64,000 nucleotides of DNA from contig NZ_JAFKCU010000003.1 in the NCBI RefSeq assembly GCF_017254845.1, positions 624,270-688,269 of the forward strand. Reading direction: 5' to 3'. Source of the DNA: Algoriphagus pacificus. GTDB taxonomy: Bacteria; Bacteroidota; Bacteroidia; Cytophagales; Cyclobacteriaceae. Shown here one piece after another: positions 18,163-28,264 of the stretch. The first letter of the stretch is position 1. Every line of letters starts with the position of its first letter. Under the pieces are notes generated by a model. It worked only from the letters and a program-made list of their open reading frames with translations. It was not told the DNA's origin and made no database searches. The translations under genes were made by a program, and so were the position numbers.

Positions 18163-18801
18163 GTGATGAATATTTCAGCTATTCGTAAAGACTATAGTCT
18201 CAAAACATTGGAAATCAGTAGTTTAAATACTGATCCATTGCAACAATTTAAGGTATGGCTGCAAGAAGCAATAAATGCGGAAGCTCTGGAAGTAAATGCC
18301 ATGACTTTGGCTACAATAGGATTAGACGGAATGCCAAGTGGTAGAATCGTGCTCCTGAAAGAGGTGGATACGGGCTTCGTTTTCTACACAAACTATGAAA
18401 GTCAGAAAGGAAAAGAGATTGAAAATAATCCCGTTTGTTCACTTACATTTTTCTGGCCTGAATTGGAAAGGCAAGTAAGAATCAAAGGGAATATAGAAAA
18501 AGTAAGTGCTCAAGAGTCAGATGAATATTTCCTCTCCAGACCTGTAGGTTCTCAAATTGGCGCATGGACCTCCCCTCAAAGTCAAAAGATAAGTTCTCGT
18601 GAGGAACTCCTTTCAAGACAAGCCACAATAGAGAAACAGTTTGAAAACAGCCCGATTACAAGACCTCCTCATTGGGGTGGTTATCGAGTAATACCAAGTA
18701 CTGTTGAATTTTGGCAAGGCAGACCTAGTAGATTACATGATAGAGTACGATATCAGGCTTCAGAAAATGGAAATTGGGAGCTTTCTATTTTAGCTCCCTG
18801 A
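18163..18801 (+). CDS. pdxH: Pyridoxamine/pyridoxine 5'-phosphate oxidase
   Basis: This is a 212-residue FMN-dependent flavoenzyme that makes pyridoxal 5'-phosphate in vitamin B6 metabolism. Visible family signatures are GRIVLLKEVDTGFVFYTNYES (FMN binding, about 62-82), FFWPELERQVRIKG, SRPVGSQIGAWTSPQS, and the C-terminal PxxWGGYRVIPxxxEFWQGRPSRLHDRVRY. Length is typical. The frame opens with GTG at 18163 directly followed by ATG at 18166; the ATG is the likelier start. It is one of few plus-strand genes in this arm. Confidence 0.95.
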   Translation: MMNISAIRKDYSLKTLEISSLNTDPLQQFKVWLQEAINAEALEVNAMTLATIGLDGMPSGRIVLLKEVDTGFVFYTNYESQKGKEIENNPVCSLTFFWPELERQVRIKGNIEKVSAQESDEYFLSRPVGSQIGAWTSPQSQKISSREELLSRQATIEKQFENSPITRPPHWGGYRVIPSTVEFWQGRPSRLHDRVRYQASENGNWELSILAP

Positions 18802-18803
18802 GA

Positions 18804-19523
18804 TTATTTCAAATCGAATAAATCTGAAACTCCAATATATCTTTCCACTGTAAAACCCTCCCCATAGGTACTCATGATCCTATGACCAAAATCCCTTGCT
18901 CGAGATTCAATGAAAGGGAGAAATTCAGGATCGGATATAAAACTTGCTGGCTCCTGATTATTGGGATCAAAAAATTGGGATTTAAAGGCTTTAATGCTTT
19001 CCACCTTTTGATCCCAAAATGGAGTTATATCCACGATAAAGTCGGGCTCAATGTAATTATTTTGAATGTAGTGGTAAACGAACTTTGGCCTCCAAGCTTC
19101 TTGTTTTTTCCCTTCGAAGCTAGTTTCTATTTTCCTTAAACCACTCATAAAACAGGCTTTAGTAGCCAATTCTGCACCTTTTCCATGATCAGGATGACGG
19201 TCATTGACTGCATTTGCCAAAACAATTTCAGGTCTGTATTTTCTTATTACCTGAATAAGTTGATGCTGATGCTCTTCATCATTAGCAAAATAAATGTCTT
19301 TAAATCCCATATTCTCACGGGCAGACAATTTCAATATTTTACCAGCTGCTTCTGCCTCTTGAAGCCTGGTCTCTGGTGTTCCTCGGGTTCCCATTTCACC
19401 TTGTGTGAAATCTACAATCCCTACTTTATATCCCTTTTCTACTTGAGATAAGATAGTACCTGCACAGCCTAATTCAGCATCATCCGGATGTGCTGCAAAA
19501 ACCAAAATATCAAGTTTTGTCAT
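18804..19523 (-). CDS. bshB1: Bacillithiol biosynthesis deacetylase BshB1
   Basis: This 239-residue zinc hydrolase of the PIG-L/LmbE family removes the acetyl group from GlcNAc-malate in bacillithiol synthesis. The metal-binding AHPDDAELG is at residues 11-19 and the second metal motif DRHPDHG at about 107-113. The C-terminal ESRARDFGHRIMSTYGEGF is typical of BshB1. It indicates bacillithiol as the low-molecular-weight thiol, as in many Bacteroidota. It is convergent with pdxH, with 2 bp between their ends, and precedes no other bsh gene here. Confidence 0.93.
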   Translation of the reverse strand: MTKLDILVFAAHPDDAELGCAGTILSQVEKGYKVGIVDFTQGEMGTRGTPETRLQEAEAAGKILKLSARENMGFKDIYFANDEEHQHQLIQVIRKYRPEIVLANAVNDRHPDHGKGAELATKACFMSGLRKIETSFEGKKQEAWRPKFVYHYIQNNYIEPDFIVDITPFWDQKVESIKAFKSQFFDPNNQEPASFISDPEFLPFIESRARDFGHRIMSTYGEGFTVERYIGVSDLFDLK

Positions 19524-19544
19524 TTTTGACCAAAGTTTAAGTCT

Positions 19545-20588
19545 TTACCTCACTCGGAGATTCTGACCAATTCTTAATATACTTCTAGTAGAAATTCCAT
19601 TCAAACGGGTGATAGTGTTGATTGAAACTCCATATTTCCTTGCAATTGAACCTAAAGTCTCTCCCTTTTTCACACGGTGATAGGCCGCAGTTCTAGCTTT
19701 GACAACTTGTGAAAAGGTACTTGGTGTAATTAAATAGTTTGGGCCGATTATTTTAGCCTCATCAAATTCGTAAACCAATTGTGGGTCAAATGGTAAGCCT
19801 CGATACCTGAGCTCATAATGAAGGTGTGAACCTGTACTTCTTCCTGTACTCCCTCCTTTTGCAATCAGATCTCCTGCTTTTACTTCTTGACCCACATCTA
19901 CAAGAAACTTTGAAAGGTGTCCATAGAGTGTTTCTAAACCATTTTTATGACGAACCACCAAATAATATCCGTAGCCATAGCGATCATAGGATCTAACTCT
20001 GACAATTCCATCAAAACCACTGTAGACAGGATCTCCAGTATTTAAGTCTAAATCAGTCCCATAATGCCATCTTCCCCATCTAGATCCAAAAGTGGATGTT
20101 ACAGGAGTTTTCTCAAGAGGCATTTTCCAATCATAACCGAAAAACGGATCATATAATCGAATATTGACTGAATCAGTGAATGTCTTTGGATCAAAGTTAT
20201 AAATGTCAATCTTTTTGCTATCCCAACTGGAATAATACTCGTAAGCTGTGATCCATATACTGTCTATTTGTATCTGCTCAGAAACTTTTACCAGTTGATT
20301 GGTCGGAGCCCAAATCATAACATTCGGGTCTTCACTTACAATGGATCTGACTTTGCCCAGATTGACATTATTTTCAAAAATAATGGAATCTGTGACGGAG
20401 GACAGTGTTCTTAAATATGACTCTTGGTCAAATCCTCTTAATTCTATATTTTTTCTCTCCTGAGTACCAGAAGATTGCGTGGTATTATTATTTCTCTTGA
20501 TAATCTTTGGAAAAACTTGAGCATTGGCTTCTGTCAAACCAATGCTCAAAAATATTCCTAAAACTAACTTTAGAACTGTGGACCTCAT
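19545..20588 (-). CDS. M23 metallopeptidase with LysM domain
   Basis: This 347-residue protein has an N-terminal signal peptide ending near NAQVFP (residue about 24). The peptidase M23 (LytM-type) domain lies about 160-270, with zinc ligands in HYGTDLD and SHLHYELRYRG, and the second-shell VVRHKNGLETLYGHLSK. A C-terminal LysM domain spans about 300-347 (YHRVKKGETLGSIARKYG). It should bind and cut peptidoglycan cross-bridges in the periplasm. It could instead be an amidase activator, but the zinc residues are present. It sits between trxB and bshB1 on the same strand with short gaps. Confidence 0.9.
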   Translation of the reverse strand: MRSTVLKLVLGIFLSIGLTEANAQVFPKIIKRNNNTTQSSGTQERKNIELRGFDQESYLRTLSSVTDSIIFENNVNLGKVRSIVSEDPNVMIWAPTNQLVKVSEQIQIDSIWITAYEYYSSWDSKKIDIYNFDPKTFTDSVNIRLYDPFFGYDWKMPLEKTPVTSTFGSRWGRWHYGTDLDLNTGDPVYSGFDGIVRVRSYDRYGYGYYLVVRHKNGLETLYGHLSKFLVDVGQEVKAGDLIAKGGSTGRSTGSHLHYELRYRGLPFDPQLVYEFDEAKIIGPNYLITPSTFSQVVKARTAAYHRVKKGETLGSIARKYGVSINTITRLNGISTRSILRIGQNLRVR

Positions 20589-20597
20589 GAATTGGGT

Positions 20598-21542
20598 TTA
20601 TGGATTCTCTATTTCGGCTAAATACCGTTCTGCATCCAAAGCAGCCATACAGCCTGTTCCTGCGGCAGTAACAGCTTGTCTATAAACATTATCTTGGGCA
20701 TCTCCGCAAGCGAATACTCCTTCAATATTTGTTTTTGAACTACCTGGAATAGTTTTGATATAGCCAGAATTATCCATGTGGATAATGTCTTTGAAAATTT
20801 CAGTATTTGGTTGATGTCCAATAGCAACAAAGAAGCCAGAAATTGCCAATTCTGATTTTTCTCCGGTTTTATTGTTAAAAATTCTAACGCCGGTTACTTC
20901 TTCCTCACCCAGGATCTCATCTGTCTCTGAATTCCAAAGGATTTCAATCTTTGGATTGTTCATTACACGTTTTTGCATGATTTGAGATGCTCTCATCTCA
21001 TCTTTTCTCACCAACATGTATACTTTGCTGCAAATATTGGATAAATAAGTAGCCTCTTCGCATGCTGTATCTCCAGCACCAACGATAGCAACTTCCTGAT
21101 TTCTAAAGAAAAAGCCATCACAAACCGCACATGCTGATACTCCTTTTCCATTCAGGCGCTGCTCACTTTCCAAACCAAGCCATTTGGCTGATGCTCCAGT
21201 GGAAATAATAACTGTTTCAGCATGAACAGTCACTTGATCGTCTACGGTCACTACTCTTGGATGTACATTGAAGTCAACCTTAGTAACCATTCCGTATCTC
21301 ACTTGGGTACCGAATCTTTCTGCCTGCTTACGGAAATCCTCCATCATTTGTGGTCCCATGACACCATCTGGGTATCCCGGATAATTTTCCACATCATTGG
21401 TAATAGTCAATTGACCTCCAGGCTGTCCTCCTGTATATAAAACTGGCGATAAACCTGCCCTTGAGGCATAAATTGCTGCAGTATATCCTGCTGGTCCTGA
21501 ACCGATGATCAGTACTCGAACCTTTTCAATTTCTTGATTCAT
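20598..21542 (-). CDS. trxB: Thioredoxin-disulfide reductase
   Basis: This is a 314-residue NADPH-dependent flavoenzyme. FAD binds at GSGPAGYTAAIYASRAG (about 14-30). The redox-active CAVC lies in SACAVCDGFFF (about 137-140). The NADPH site is VGAGDTACEEATYLSNI, and the C-terminal FAD signature is GVFACGDAQD. It recycles thioredoxin in the cytoplasm. Length and all motifs are normal. It ends 10 bp before the M23 peptidase start. Confidence 0.97.
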   Translation of the reverse strand: MNQEIEKVRVLIIGSGPAGYTAAIYASRAGLSPVLYTGGQPGGQLTITNDVENYPGYPDGVMGPQMMEDFRKQAERFGTQVRYGMVTKVDFNVHPRVVTVDDQVTVHAETVIISTGASAKWLGLESEQRLNGKGVSACAVCDGFFFRNQEVAIVGAGDTACEEATYLSNICSKVYMLVRKDEMRASQIMQKRVMNNPKIEILWNSETDEILGEEEVTGVRIFNNKTGEKSELAISGFFVAIGHQPNTEIFKDIIHMDNSGYIKTIPGSSKTNIEGVFACGDAQDNVYRQAVTAAGTGCMAALDAERYLAEIENP

Positions 21543-21697
21543 TAATAGCTTGTATTAAATCGGTTAAATTTTGTCAATTATGATGGGTAAACAATATTCG
21601 GCTCTGTTAAAATTCCCTAAGAGAATTCAAGCTTGTAATTCAAATCTGAAAATGTTCTGATTTGAAAAAGAGTACCAGTACCGTGTATATTAAAAAA

Positions 21698-21712
21698 GGG
21701 GCTAAAAGCCCC
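21698..21712 (-). terminator. Rho-independent terminator after rpoD
   Basis: GGGGCT and AGCCCC form a perfect stem with an AAA loop, flanked by A- and T-runs on both sides. It lies 18 bp beyond the sigma factor stop codon. Confidence 0.85.
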
Positions 21713-21730
21713 TTTCTATTTTTTTGACTT

Positions 21731-22594
21731 TTATCCCAAATAGGGCTTCAAGGTCTTGCTTCTTGAAGTATGTCTAAGTCTCCTGATTGCTTTTTCTTTG
21801 ATTTGCCTTACTCTTTCCCGAGTCAGGTTAAATTTCTCCCCGATCTCTTCCAAAGTCATGGCATGCTCTCCGTTCAGTCCAAAATAAAGGGTGATGACAT
21901 CGGCTTCACGTTGAGTCAAAGTAGATAAAGCTCTCTGAACTTCCTTACGAAGAGAATCATTCATCAAACCATCATCTGGTTTTTCATCTCCATCGTTTTC
22001 CAAAACGTCCAAAAGGCTATTCTCTTCTCCTTGAACAAATGGAGCATCCATTGAAACGTGTCTACCAGAAATCTTCATGGTATCAACAACTTCACTTGCA
22101 GTTACTTCCAAAACCTCAGCTAATTCTTCCGGAGATGGCTCTCTTTCGAATTTCTGCTCAAGTTCACTGAAAGTCTTGCTTATTTTATTCAAAGAACCAA
22201 CTCTATTCAAAGGCAAACGAACAATTCTAGATTGTTCAGCCAAAGCTTGCAAGATAGATTGTCTAATCCACCATACAGCATAGGAAATGAATTTGAAACC
22301 ACGAGTTTCATCGAATCTTTGAGCAGCTTTTATTAGACCCAAGTTACCCTCATTGATCAAATCACCTAATGATAAACCTTGGTTCTGGTACTGTTTTGCT
22401 ACAGAAACGACAAATCGAAGGTTGGCTTTAGTCAATTTTTCCAAAGCCAATTGGTCGCCTTCTCTGATTCTTTTGGCCAGAACTACCTCTTCATCTGCTG
22501 TCAACAGGTCTACCTTTCCAATCTCCTGAAGATATTTATCCAGTGACTGGCTTTCTCTGTTGGTAATCTGTTTGCTAATTTTTAGCTGCCTCAT
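21731..22594 (-). CDS. rpoD: Primary RNA polymerase sigma factor (RpoD/SigA type)
   Basis: This 287-residue sigma-70 factor has region 1.2 ([27 protein letters not shown]), region 2 with [27 protein letters not shown] (-10 recognition), region 3, and region 4 with the helix-turn-helix [26 protein letters not shown]. The short form without region 1.1 is normal for Bacteroidota, whose primary sigma reads TAnnTTTG promoters. It is a single gene with its own terminator. Confidence 0.95.
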   Translation of the reverse strand: MRQLKISKQITNRESQSLDKYLQEIGKVDLLTADEEVVLAKRIREGDQLALEKLTKANLRFVVSVAKQYQNQGLSLGDLINEGNLGLIKAAQRFDETRGFKFISYAVWWIRQSILQALAEQSRIVRLPLNRVGSLNKISKTFSELEQKFEREPSPEELAEVLEVTASEVVDTMKISGRHVSMDAPFVQGEENSLLDVLENDGDEKPDDGLMNDSLRKEVQRALSTLTQREADVITLYFGLNGEHAMTLEEIGEKFNLTRERVRQIKEKAIRRLRHTSRSKTLKPYLG

Positions 22595-22656
22595 TCAGAA
22601 TTATGATTTGTGAATTTTAATTTAATAATATAGTGTCAAAATAATCAAATAGGAAA

Positions 22657-24804
22657 TTAACCCTGTTCTTTAGATGCAGGTTTTTCAGGTTTTGGCAATA
22701 AAGCCTTTCTTGAAAGTTTAAATTTCCCGGTCTTTTTATCGATATCGATTAGTTTAACCATAATTTCTTCTCCCGGCTCCAATACACCATCCATGGTCTC
22801 TACTCTCTCCCATTTGATCTCCGAGATATGTAGTAAACCATCTTTACCCGGCATAAATTCCACAAATGCACCGAAAGGTTGAATATTTTTCACTTTTCCA
22901 GTATAAGTCTCTCCTATTTCAGGCTGAGCCACAATAGCTTTGATTCTGCTAATCGCAGCATCCATGTTATTTTGGTTCGCAGAGAATACACTGATCTTTC
23001 CTTGATTATCTACTTCCTCGATCACAATCGTGGTAGAAGTATCTTTTTGGATCTCTTGGATCACTTTACCTCCAGGCCCGATTACAGCTCCGATCAACTC
23101 CTTAGGAATCATCATCATAAATGATCTTGGAGTATGTGGTTTCAAATCAGCTTTTGGCTCAGCCAAAGTCTTGGAGATTTCATCCATAATATGAAGTCTT
23201 CCTTCTCTCGCCTGATACAAAGCTTCCTTCAATACAGAGTAATCCAAACCTTCTACTTTAAGGTCCATCTGACAAGCAGTGATCCCAGCTCTAGTTCCAG
23301 TTACTTTGAAATCCATGTCACCCAAATGATCTTCATCACCAAGGATATCAGAAAGGATTGCATAGTTTCCAGTTTTCGCATCAGAAATCATACCCATTGC
23401 AATTCCTGTAACAGGAGCTTTGATTTTGATACCTGCATCCATCATGGCCAATGACCCAGCACAAACTGTTGCCATAGAAGATGAACCGTTTGATTCTAAA
23501 ATATCAGAGACAATTCGAATAGTGTATGGATTCTCCAATTCAGAAGGCAAAACCTTCTTCAAAGCTCTCATAGCCAAGTTGCCATGACCTACTTCTCTTC
23601 TACCTGGACCTCTGTTAGGCTTTACTTCGCCTGTAGAGAAACCTGGGAAATTATAGTGTAGGTAGAATTTATTGTAACCAGAAATAACAGCTCCATCAAC
23701 CATCATTTCATCCATCTTAGTACCTAAAGTACAAGTGGTTACAGATTGAGTTTCTCCTCTGGTAAATACAGCAGAACCATGTGCAGAAGGCAAATAATCA
23801 ACGACTGACCAAATTGGTCTAACCTCGTTCAATTTCCTTCCATCCAATCTCTTCTTTTCCTGAAGGGTTAGATTTCTTGCTGCTTCCTTATGGATTTTAT
23901 GGAAATAAGGACCGATTAAGCTGGATTCAAATTCATGTTCTTCGCCTAAACTTGCCACAAACTCATCCTTGATTTCTTTGATCAATGCTGATCTTTCAGA
24001 CTTATTAGCGATCTGCTTGCTTACTGAGGCATATAATTTGTCATAAACCTCAGCTCTCATTTTCTCATACAAAGCAGGATCAGACTTCTCGTGAGAATAT
24101 TCTCTCTTCACTTCTTTTCCAACAGCTTTGGTCAATTCCAACTGAACCTGACAATGCTTTTTAATTTCTTCGTGAGCGAATTGCATTGCCTCAACCAATT
24201 CATCTTCAGAAATCTCACTAGACTCCCCTTCTACCATAAGGATGTAATCCAATGAACCGGCTACTATAAATTCCAAAGTTGCCTCAGCTAATACAGCAGG
24301 ACTTGGGTTAATACAAAGTTTGCCATCTACTTTTGCAACTCTAACTTCTGAAATAGGTCCATTGAAAGGAATATCAGAAACTGCAAGGGCAGCTGAAGCA
24401 GCTAGGCCAGCAAGACAATCAGGTAAAACCTCATCATCTGCAGACATCAAAGTGATAGCTATTTGTGTATCTGCATGATAATCGTCTGGAAAAATCGGAC
24501 GAATTGCTCTATCAACGATACGGCTAATTAAAATTTCGTAATCAGAAAGTCTACCCTCTCTTTTCAAAAATCCTCCGGGAATCTTTCCGGATGCAGCAAA
24601 TTTCTCTTGGTAATCAACGGATAAAGGTAAAAAATCCACCCCTTCCAAAGCCTCTTTTTTGGAAACAACTGTAGCCAAAAGCATGGCTTTTCCCAACTTC
24701 ACTACAACAGATCCATCAGCTTGTTTAGCCAATGCACCTGTTTCAATAATAATTTCTCTTCCATCTTCGAGTTTGATGGATTTGGTGATCAAGTTTGGTA
24801 ACAT
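22657..24804 (-). CDS. pnp: Polyribonucleotide nucleotidyltransferase (PNPase)
   Basis: This 715-residue 3'-5' phosphorolytic exoribonuclease has two RNase PH-like domains (about 5-215 and 310-540) joined by a helical domain. A KH domain ([23 protein letters not shown]) starts near 560. An S1 domain ([32 protein letters not shown]) starts near 620. Length is standard. It follows rpsO, the classical rpsO-pnp order, but a strong terminator hairpin lies between them, so it probably also has its own transcription start. Confidence 0.97.
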   Translation of the reverse strand: MLPNLITKSIKLEDGREIIIETGALAKQADGSVVVKLGKAMLLATVVSKKEALEGVDFLPLSVDYQEKFAASGKIPGGFLKREGRLSDYEILISRIVDRAIRPIFPDDYHADTQIAITLMSADDEVLPDCLAGLAASAALAVSDIPFNGPISEVRVAKVDGKLCINPSPAVLAEATLEFIVAGSLDYILMVEGESSEISEDELVEAMQFAHEEIKKHCQVQLELTKAVGKEVKREYSHEKSDPALYEKMRAEVYDKLYASVSKQIANKSERSALIKEIKDEFVASLGEEHEFESSLIGPYFHKIHKEAARNLTLQEKKRLDGRKLNEVRPIWSVVDYLPSAHGSAVFTRGETQSVTTCTLGTKMDEMMVDGAVISGYNKFYLHYNFPGFSTGEVKPNRGPGRREVGHGNLAMRALKKVLPSELENPYTIRIVSDILESNGSSSMATVCAGSLAMMDAGIKIKAPVTGIAMGMISDAKTGNYAILSDILGDEDHLGDMDFKVTGTRAGITACQMDLKVEGLDYSVLKEALYQAREGRLHIMDEISKTLAEPKADLKPHTPRSFMMMIPKELIGAVIGPGGKVIQEIQKDTSTTIVIEEVDNQGKISVFSANQNNMDAAISRIKAIVAQPEIGETYTGKVKNIQPFGAFVEFMPGKDGLLHISEIKWERVETMDGVLEPGEEIMVKLIDIDKKTGKFKLSRKALLPKPEKPASKEQG

Positions 24805-24870
24805 AAATGCGTGTTAGTATGAAAGCGTCTAAATATAAAAATGTTTGGTACTACCCTAAAAAAAGAAAAA

Positions 24871-24898
24871 GTAAGGTTCTCAACATAGAGAACCTTAC
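24871..24898 (-). terminator. Rho-independent terminator between rpsO and pnp
   Basis: There is a perfect 11-bp stem GTAAGGTTCTC / GAGAACCTTAC with loop AACATA, followed on the minus strand by a T-run. It lies 8 bp after the rpsO stop. Read-through here would set the pnp level. Confidence 0.9.
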
Positions 24899-24906
24899 AA
24901 TAAGGG

Positions 24907-25182
24907 TTATTTTCTGATTCCTAAATCGGCAATGATAGCTCTGTATCGCTCGATTTCTTTTTTATGAAGATAGTCAAGTAGAGATCTTCTCTTACCTACT
25001 AATTTCAAAAGACCAAGTCTAGAGGAGTGATCCTTCTTGTTTGACTTCAAATGCTCAGTCAAATGCTTGATTCTGTGTGTAAAGAGGGCAATCTGAGACT
25101 CAGGAGATCCTGTGTCAGTTTCAGATTTTAACCGTCCATGATTCTTAAACAACTCTTGTTTCTTCTCTGAATTTAAATACAT
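24907..25182 (-). CDS. rpsO: Ribosomal protein uS15
   Basis: This 91-residue small-subunit ribosomal protein binds the central domain of 16S rRNA. The signature [26 protein letters not shown] and the C-terminal [16 protein letters not shown] are intact. It precedes pnp, the usual gene order, and has a -7 promoter box 29 bp upstream. Confidence 0.97.
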   Translation of the reverse strand: MYLNSEKKQELFKNHGRLKSETDTGSPESQIALFTHRIKHLTEHLKSNKKDHSSRLGLLKLVGKRRSLLDYLHKKEIERYRAIIADLGIRK

Positions 25183-25210
25183 GTTTAGCTAAATTTTTAT
25201 AAAACAACCA

Positions 25211-25218
25211 CAAAGGTA
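25211..25218 (-). promoter_or_regulatory. -7 box TACCTTTG upstream of rpsO
   Basis: CAAAGGTA on the plus strand reads TACCTTTG on the minus strand, matching TAnnTTTG, 29 bp before the rpsO ATG. No clear TTG -33 box is seen. Confidence 0.5.
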
Positions 25219-25243
25219 AGGCTATTATTGAAATAATAAAAGG

Positions 25244-27034
25244 TCAGGCCGATTTTGACTGAAGAACTTTCACTCGTTTCTGAATACTTTTCCAAATACC
25301 CAAATAGAAATCCGGCTCAAATAATCTGGCATCTTTTCTGGCTTGCTTCAAAAAGAACAAACCAAAAGGAATAAGACACAAATTGGAAAACCAAGTTCCA
25401 AAAAGAGGGTCAACCAATCCTTCTTTGGCCCATTTTTCTCCGGAAATAGTCAGCATATAAAAAATGATAAAGAAGATAATCGAAATCAATACAGGCATCC
25501 CTAATCCACCTTTTTTGATAATAGCGCCTAATGGAGCTCCGATCAAGAACATCGCAAAACAAGCAAAAGCTTGAGTGTATTTTTGATACCAGGCAATCTG
25601 ATATCTTCTAAATTCTCTTTCATCCGTGTCTATTTGAGACTTTTTGATATCATAGGAATTTTTCAGATTTCTGGCATTATTTGAAGCCATCGTCATAGCA
25701 TTCGTAATCAATCCTTTGTCATAGACAGCGGAATCAATTCTGGCTTTCTCCTCCTCTGTTAATGGCTCGGTCCGGATGTATTTTGTTGAAGTGACTTTCT
25801 TAATTGCCACTACTCCTGTTTCTATGTCCTGATCGGAAATGGAATCTATTTCAGCATTGTCATTTCTTCTAATCTCCCTTTTTTTCAGGAACAAGGAATC
25901 ACTGTTTTGGGATTTGGCAACATTAGTGACGGAGCCCTGAACATTCCTTCCATCATTCACTGAAGGAGGTTTTTGATCTTCTAAAACCTTTGCACGCTGG
26001 GTGCTATCCTGTTTCTCCTTGAGCCTTCCTAGGGAATCGGTAATGGCCCGTTCCTTCTCCATTTTGAGCTGTCTCAAGGAATCATCGTAGACTCTTCTCT
26101 CTTTGACATGAGGCAATGGCTCCAGTTTTCGATTTCGGGTGTAAAAAGAAAAATTCGCCTCAGTAGCCTGGTAGTTCTGATAGATCTTATCGTTTACCAA
26201 GGTATTGATCGAGTCAAGGCCAAGTTTTATACCTTCTATATCTTTTATAGCACGGTTGGTAGACCAAAGATCCTCCGGCGTTCTATCCATCTGAAAGGCA
26301 TCTAAACTGAAAATGATCTCATTTTCATCAAATTTTGCGCGAGTAAAATTGACTGGTTTTTCGTTTATGCCTCGAGTATTTCTTTCTTCATTATAATTGG
26401 TCCCATTGTAAAGGGTCATCCGCATATAATTATCATTGAAAAAAGGCTCCATACGGCCTGAATCAGCTAAAGTAACATCTAGATTCCCTTGAGGACCATT
26501 ATGGCTATAAATGATGATGTCTTTTAATCGCACATCATCCAGTTTCTTATTGACCTTAATGCTAAATCCCGGAATACCATTGTAAAAAACACCTTCCTTG
26601 ATATCAAAAGCCGGTGATTTCATACGGATATCGTAAAGCAAGCTGAAAGTTTTCAGATTGACTTTTGGAACAAGGTGATTATTGGAAAGGTAAGCTGCAA
26701 AGGATAAAATGACGACAAAGACACCGATTGGTCTCAAGGCTCTCACAAGTGAAATCCCACTGCTCTTAATGGCAGTCAGTTCAAAATGCTCTCCCAAATT
26801 ACCAAAAGTCATCAAACTGGAAAGCAATACTGCAAGTGGTAAGGCCATAGGAGATATGCTGATCACGAAATACGAAATCAGCTCCATATATATCCAAAAA
26901 CCCAGGCCTTTACCGAAGATTTCATCAAAATACTTCAGCATGTTGACGGTCAATAGAATAAAATCGACCACCAGAAATGTTAATAAAAATGGGCCTATAA
27001 AAGACCCAAGAATAAGCTTATCAAGTTTTTTCAT
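25244..27034 (-). CDS. LptF/LptG family permease (YjgP/YjgQ)
   Basis: This is a 596-residue inner-membrane protein. Transmembrane segments lie at about 10-33, 55-78 and 100-122, followed by a very large periplasmic jellyroll-type domain, then three more segments near 485-505, 512-532 and 540-562. This is the LptF/LptG layout, the membrane part of the LptB2FG machine that lifts lipopolysaccharide from the inner membrane. At about 596 residues it is much longer than E. coli LptF/G (about 360). The extra is a charged, Q/D/R-rich insert at about 310-430. Whether it is LptF or LptG is not clear. Confidence 0.85.
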   Translation of the reverse strand: MKKLDKLILGSFIGPFLLTFLVVDFILLTVNMLKYFDEIFGKGLGFWIYMELISYFVISISPMALPLAVLLSSLMTFGNLGEHFELTAIKSSGISLVRALRPIGVFVVILSFAAYLSNNHLVPKVNLKTFSLLYDIRMKSPAFDIKEGVFYNGIPGFSIKVNKKLDDVRLKDIIIYSHNGPQGNLDVTLADSGRMEPFFNDNYMRMTLYNGTNYNEERNTRGINEKPVNFTRAKFDENEIIFSLDAFQMDRTPEDLWSTNRAIKDIEGIKLGLDSINTLVNDKIYQNYQATEANFSFYTRNRKLEPLPHVKERRVYDDSLRQLKMEKERAITDSLGRLKEKQDSTQRAKVLEDQKPPSVNDGRNVQGSVTNVAKSQNSDSLFLKKREIRRNDNAEIDSISDQDIETGVVAIKKVTSTKYIRTEPLTEEEKARIDSAVYDKGLITNAMTMASNNARNLKNSYDIKKSQIDTDEREFRRYQIAWYQKYTQAFACFAMFLIGAPLGAIIKKGGLGMPVLISIIFFIIFYMLTISGEKWAKEGLVDPLFGTWFSNLCLIPFGLFFLKQARKDARLFEPDFYLGIWKSIQKRVKVLQSKSA

Positions 27035-27106
27035 GCGTTAACTTACTTCCAAATGGCTTTACGTCCTTTTAGAAATGAAGTTCAAAAATGGTGATTTGTC
27101 TTCACA

Positions 27107-27502
27107 TTACCCACCAATTATCTCTTTAAGACTTCCAATTAATCCTTCCCAAATAGCTGTCAGTTCTTCGTCATCATAGCTATCGGAATAATCAATGACT
27201 TTCAAAAACAAAGTCTGAGTCAATTCATTCTCTTCCAATTTGAATTCAATAAAGGAATGATCTGAAGATTCTGGATTTTTTGGATCGTAAAATTCAAATT
27301 TTACATGAGAGTTGGTACGGATCGAAGCCAACTTGGCATAGTGGTCTTCGTTGTCGAAATTGAATATATAGTTTTTATCCTCGTTTATTTTTACCTCATC
27401 AGCAAACCACTCCTCCAATCCACTCGCGGTACTTAAATATTGGAAAACAATTTTTTTGGAGGCATTGATTTGATAATCAGCAACAAATTTATTTTTGACC
27501 AT
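27107..27502 (-). CDS. START-like/SRPBCC domain protein
   Basis: This 131-residue single-domain protein has the helix-grip fold pattern of the AHSA1/SRPBCC family: FVADYQINASKKIVFQYLSTASGLEEWFADEV, strands with HVKFEFYDPK and HSFIEFKLEENELTQTLFLKVIDY, and a long C-terminal helix (TAIWEGLIGSLKEIIGG). Proteins of this length annotated START-like are common in Bacteroidota; the ligand is unknown. No signal peptide is present. It is monocistronic, downstream of the scrambled tRNA-Met locus. Confidence 0.8.
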   Translation of the reverse strand: MVKNKFVADYQINASKKIVFQYLSTASGLEEWFADEVKINEDKNYIFNFDNEDHYAKLASIRTNSHVKFEFYDPKNPESSDHSFIEFKLEENELTQTLFLKVIDYSDSYDDEELTAIWEGLIGSLKEIIGG

Positions 27503-27870
27503 GATATCTACTTTTTCTTTGCGAAAAATTCACTTTTTTAAAGAACTGTAACTTGCATTTCACAGTACAAGACCTCATATTTGCATTCCCATTCGGAAGG
27601 GAGGTTTTCGGGTTACATTAATTTAACTGAAAGCCATTGAGATTTTGATCTTCGACGGCGGTTTAATATAGCCATTAATTTCAAAATTCAATACCTGAAA
27701 AACGTTTCTGGTATTTAAAAAAACCTAAATAGAATTTTGACCAAATAAAAAATACCTGGCGAGGTAGCTCATCCTCGATAGTTATCGGGAGGTTAGAGTG
27801 CAGGATTCATAATTACAAAAGTAAATATGGGTTCAATTCAGCTTCAGGTTAGTAAAATATTAAAATACCT
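27503..27870. other. Noncoding gap with tRNA-Met 5'-half remnant
   Basis: There is no ORF of note in the 368 bp. Its right half holds the broken tRNA-Met copy at 27757-27812, whose leading sequence (AATACCTGGCGAGGTAGCTCA) matches the front of the intact gene at 27864 onward. Confidence 0.6.
27757..27812 (+). pseudogene. tRNA-Met 5'-half remnant with palindrome in the D-loop
   Basis: GGCGAGGTAGCTCA matches the intact tRNA-Met start. The D-loop is then interrupted by TCCTCGATAGTTATCGGGA, an imperfect palindrome. The match resumes with GGTTAGAGTGCAGGATTCATAA and stops just after the anticodon. The 3' half is missing, so it is non-functional. Confidence 0.8.
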
Positions 27871-27944
27871 GGCGAGGTAGCTCAGTTGGTTAGAGCGCAG
27901 GATTCATAACCCTGAGGTCACGAGTTCAACTCTCGTCCTCGCTA
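27871..27944 (+). tRNA. tRNA-Met(CAU)
   Basis: This is a 74-nt cloverleaf: acceptor GGCGAGG/CCTCGCT with discriminator A, D-arm AGCTCAGTTGGTTAGAGC, anticodon arm CAGGATTCATAACCCTG with anticodon CAT, and T-arm ACGAGTTCAACTCTCGT. The first acceptor pair G-T and the body suggest the elongator rather than the initiator type; tRNA-Ile with a modified CAU cannot be excluded by eye. A terminator follows immediately. Confidence 0.92.
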
Positions 27945-27945
27945 C

Positions 27946-27975
27946 AAAGGCTTTCAGAAATGGAAGCCTTTTTTA
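27946..27975 (+). terminator. Terminator after tRNA-Met
   Basis: AAAGGCTT and AAGCCTTT form a stem around TCAGAAATGG, followed by a T-run. Copies of this hairpin recur after the tRNA fragments at about 28338, 28490 and 28895. Confidence 0.8.
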
Positions 27976-27985
27976 TTTTTATCTC

Positions 27986-28249
27986 ATGAATGAATTTGTA
28001 GTCTATGTTCTTTTTTCAAAATCCTCTGGCAAAACATACACAGGTATGACTTCTGATTTGATTACTAGATTCCATTTTCACAACACTAAATCTACCAAGG
28101 GATTTACAACCAGATACAGACCTTGGATGGTTATTCATGTTGAGTTCTTCAAATCCAAAAAAGAGGCAATGCTGAGAGAGAAAGAATTAAAAACAGGAAA
28201 AGGGAGAGACTGGATAAAAAAGTTTCTTTTTCCCTTTTACAAATTATGA
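27986..28249 (+). CDS. GIY-YIG nuclease-like small protein, copy 1
   Basis: This is an 87-residue single GIY-YIG domain (UPF0213/UvrC N-terminus type). The YVLFSKSSGKTYTGMT segment gives the two strand motifs. R28 (in DLITRFHFHN) and E66 (in REKELKTGKGRDWIKKF) are the expected catalytic Arg and Glu. These small proteins are abundant in Bacteroidota; most have unknown substrates, and DNA or structured nucleic acid cleavage is inferred from the fold. It lies 11 bp after the tRNA-Met terminator and is nearly identical to copy 2 at 28524. Confidence 0.85.
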   Translation: MNEFVVYVLFSKSSGKTYTGMTSDLITRFHFHNTKSTKGFTTRYRPWMVIHVEFFKSKKEAMLREKELKTGKGRDWIKKFLFPFYKL

Positions 28250-28264
28250 CCGTAGGATTCAAAT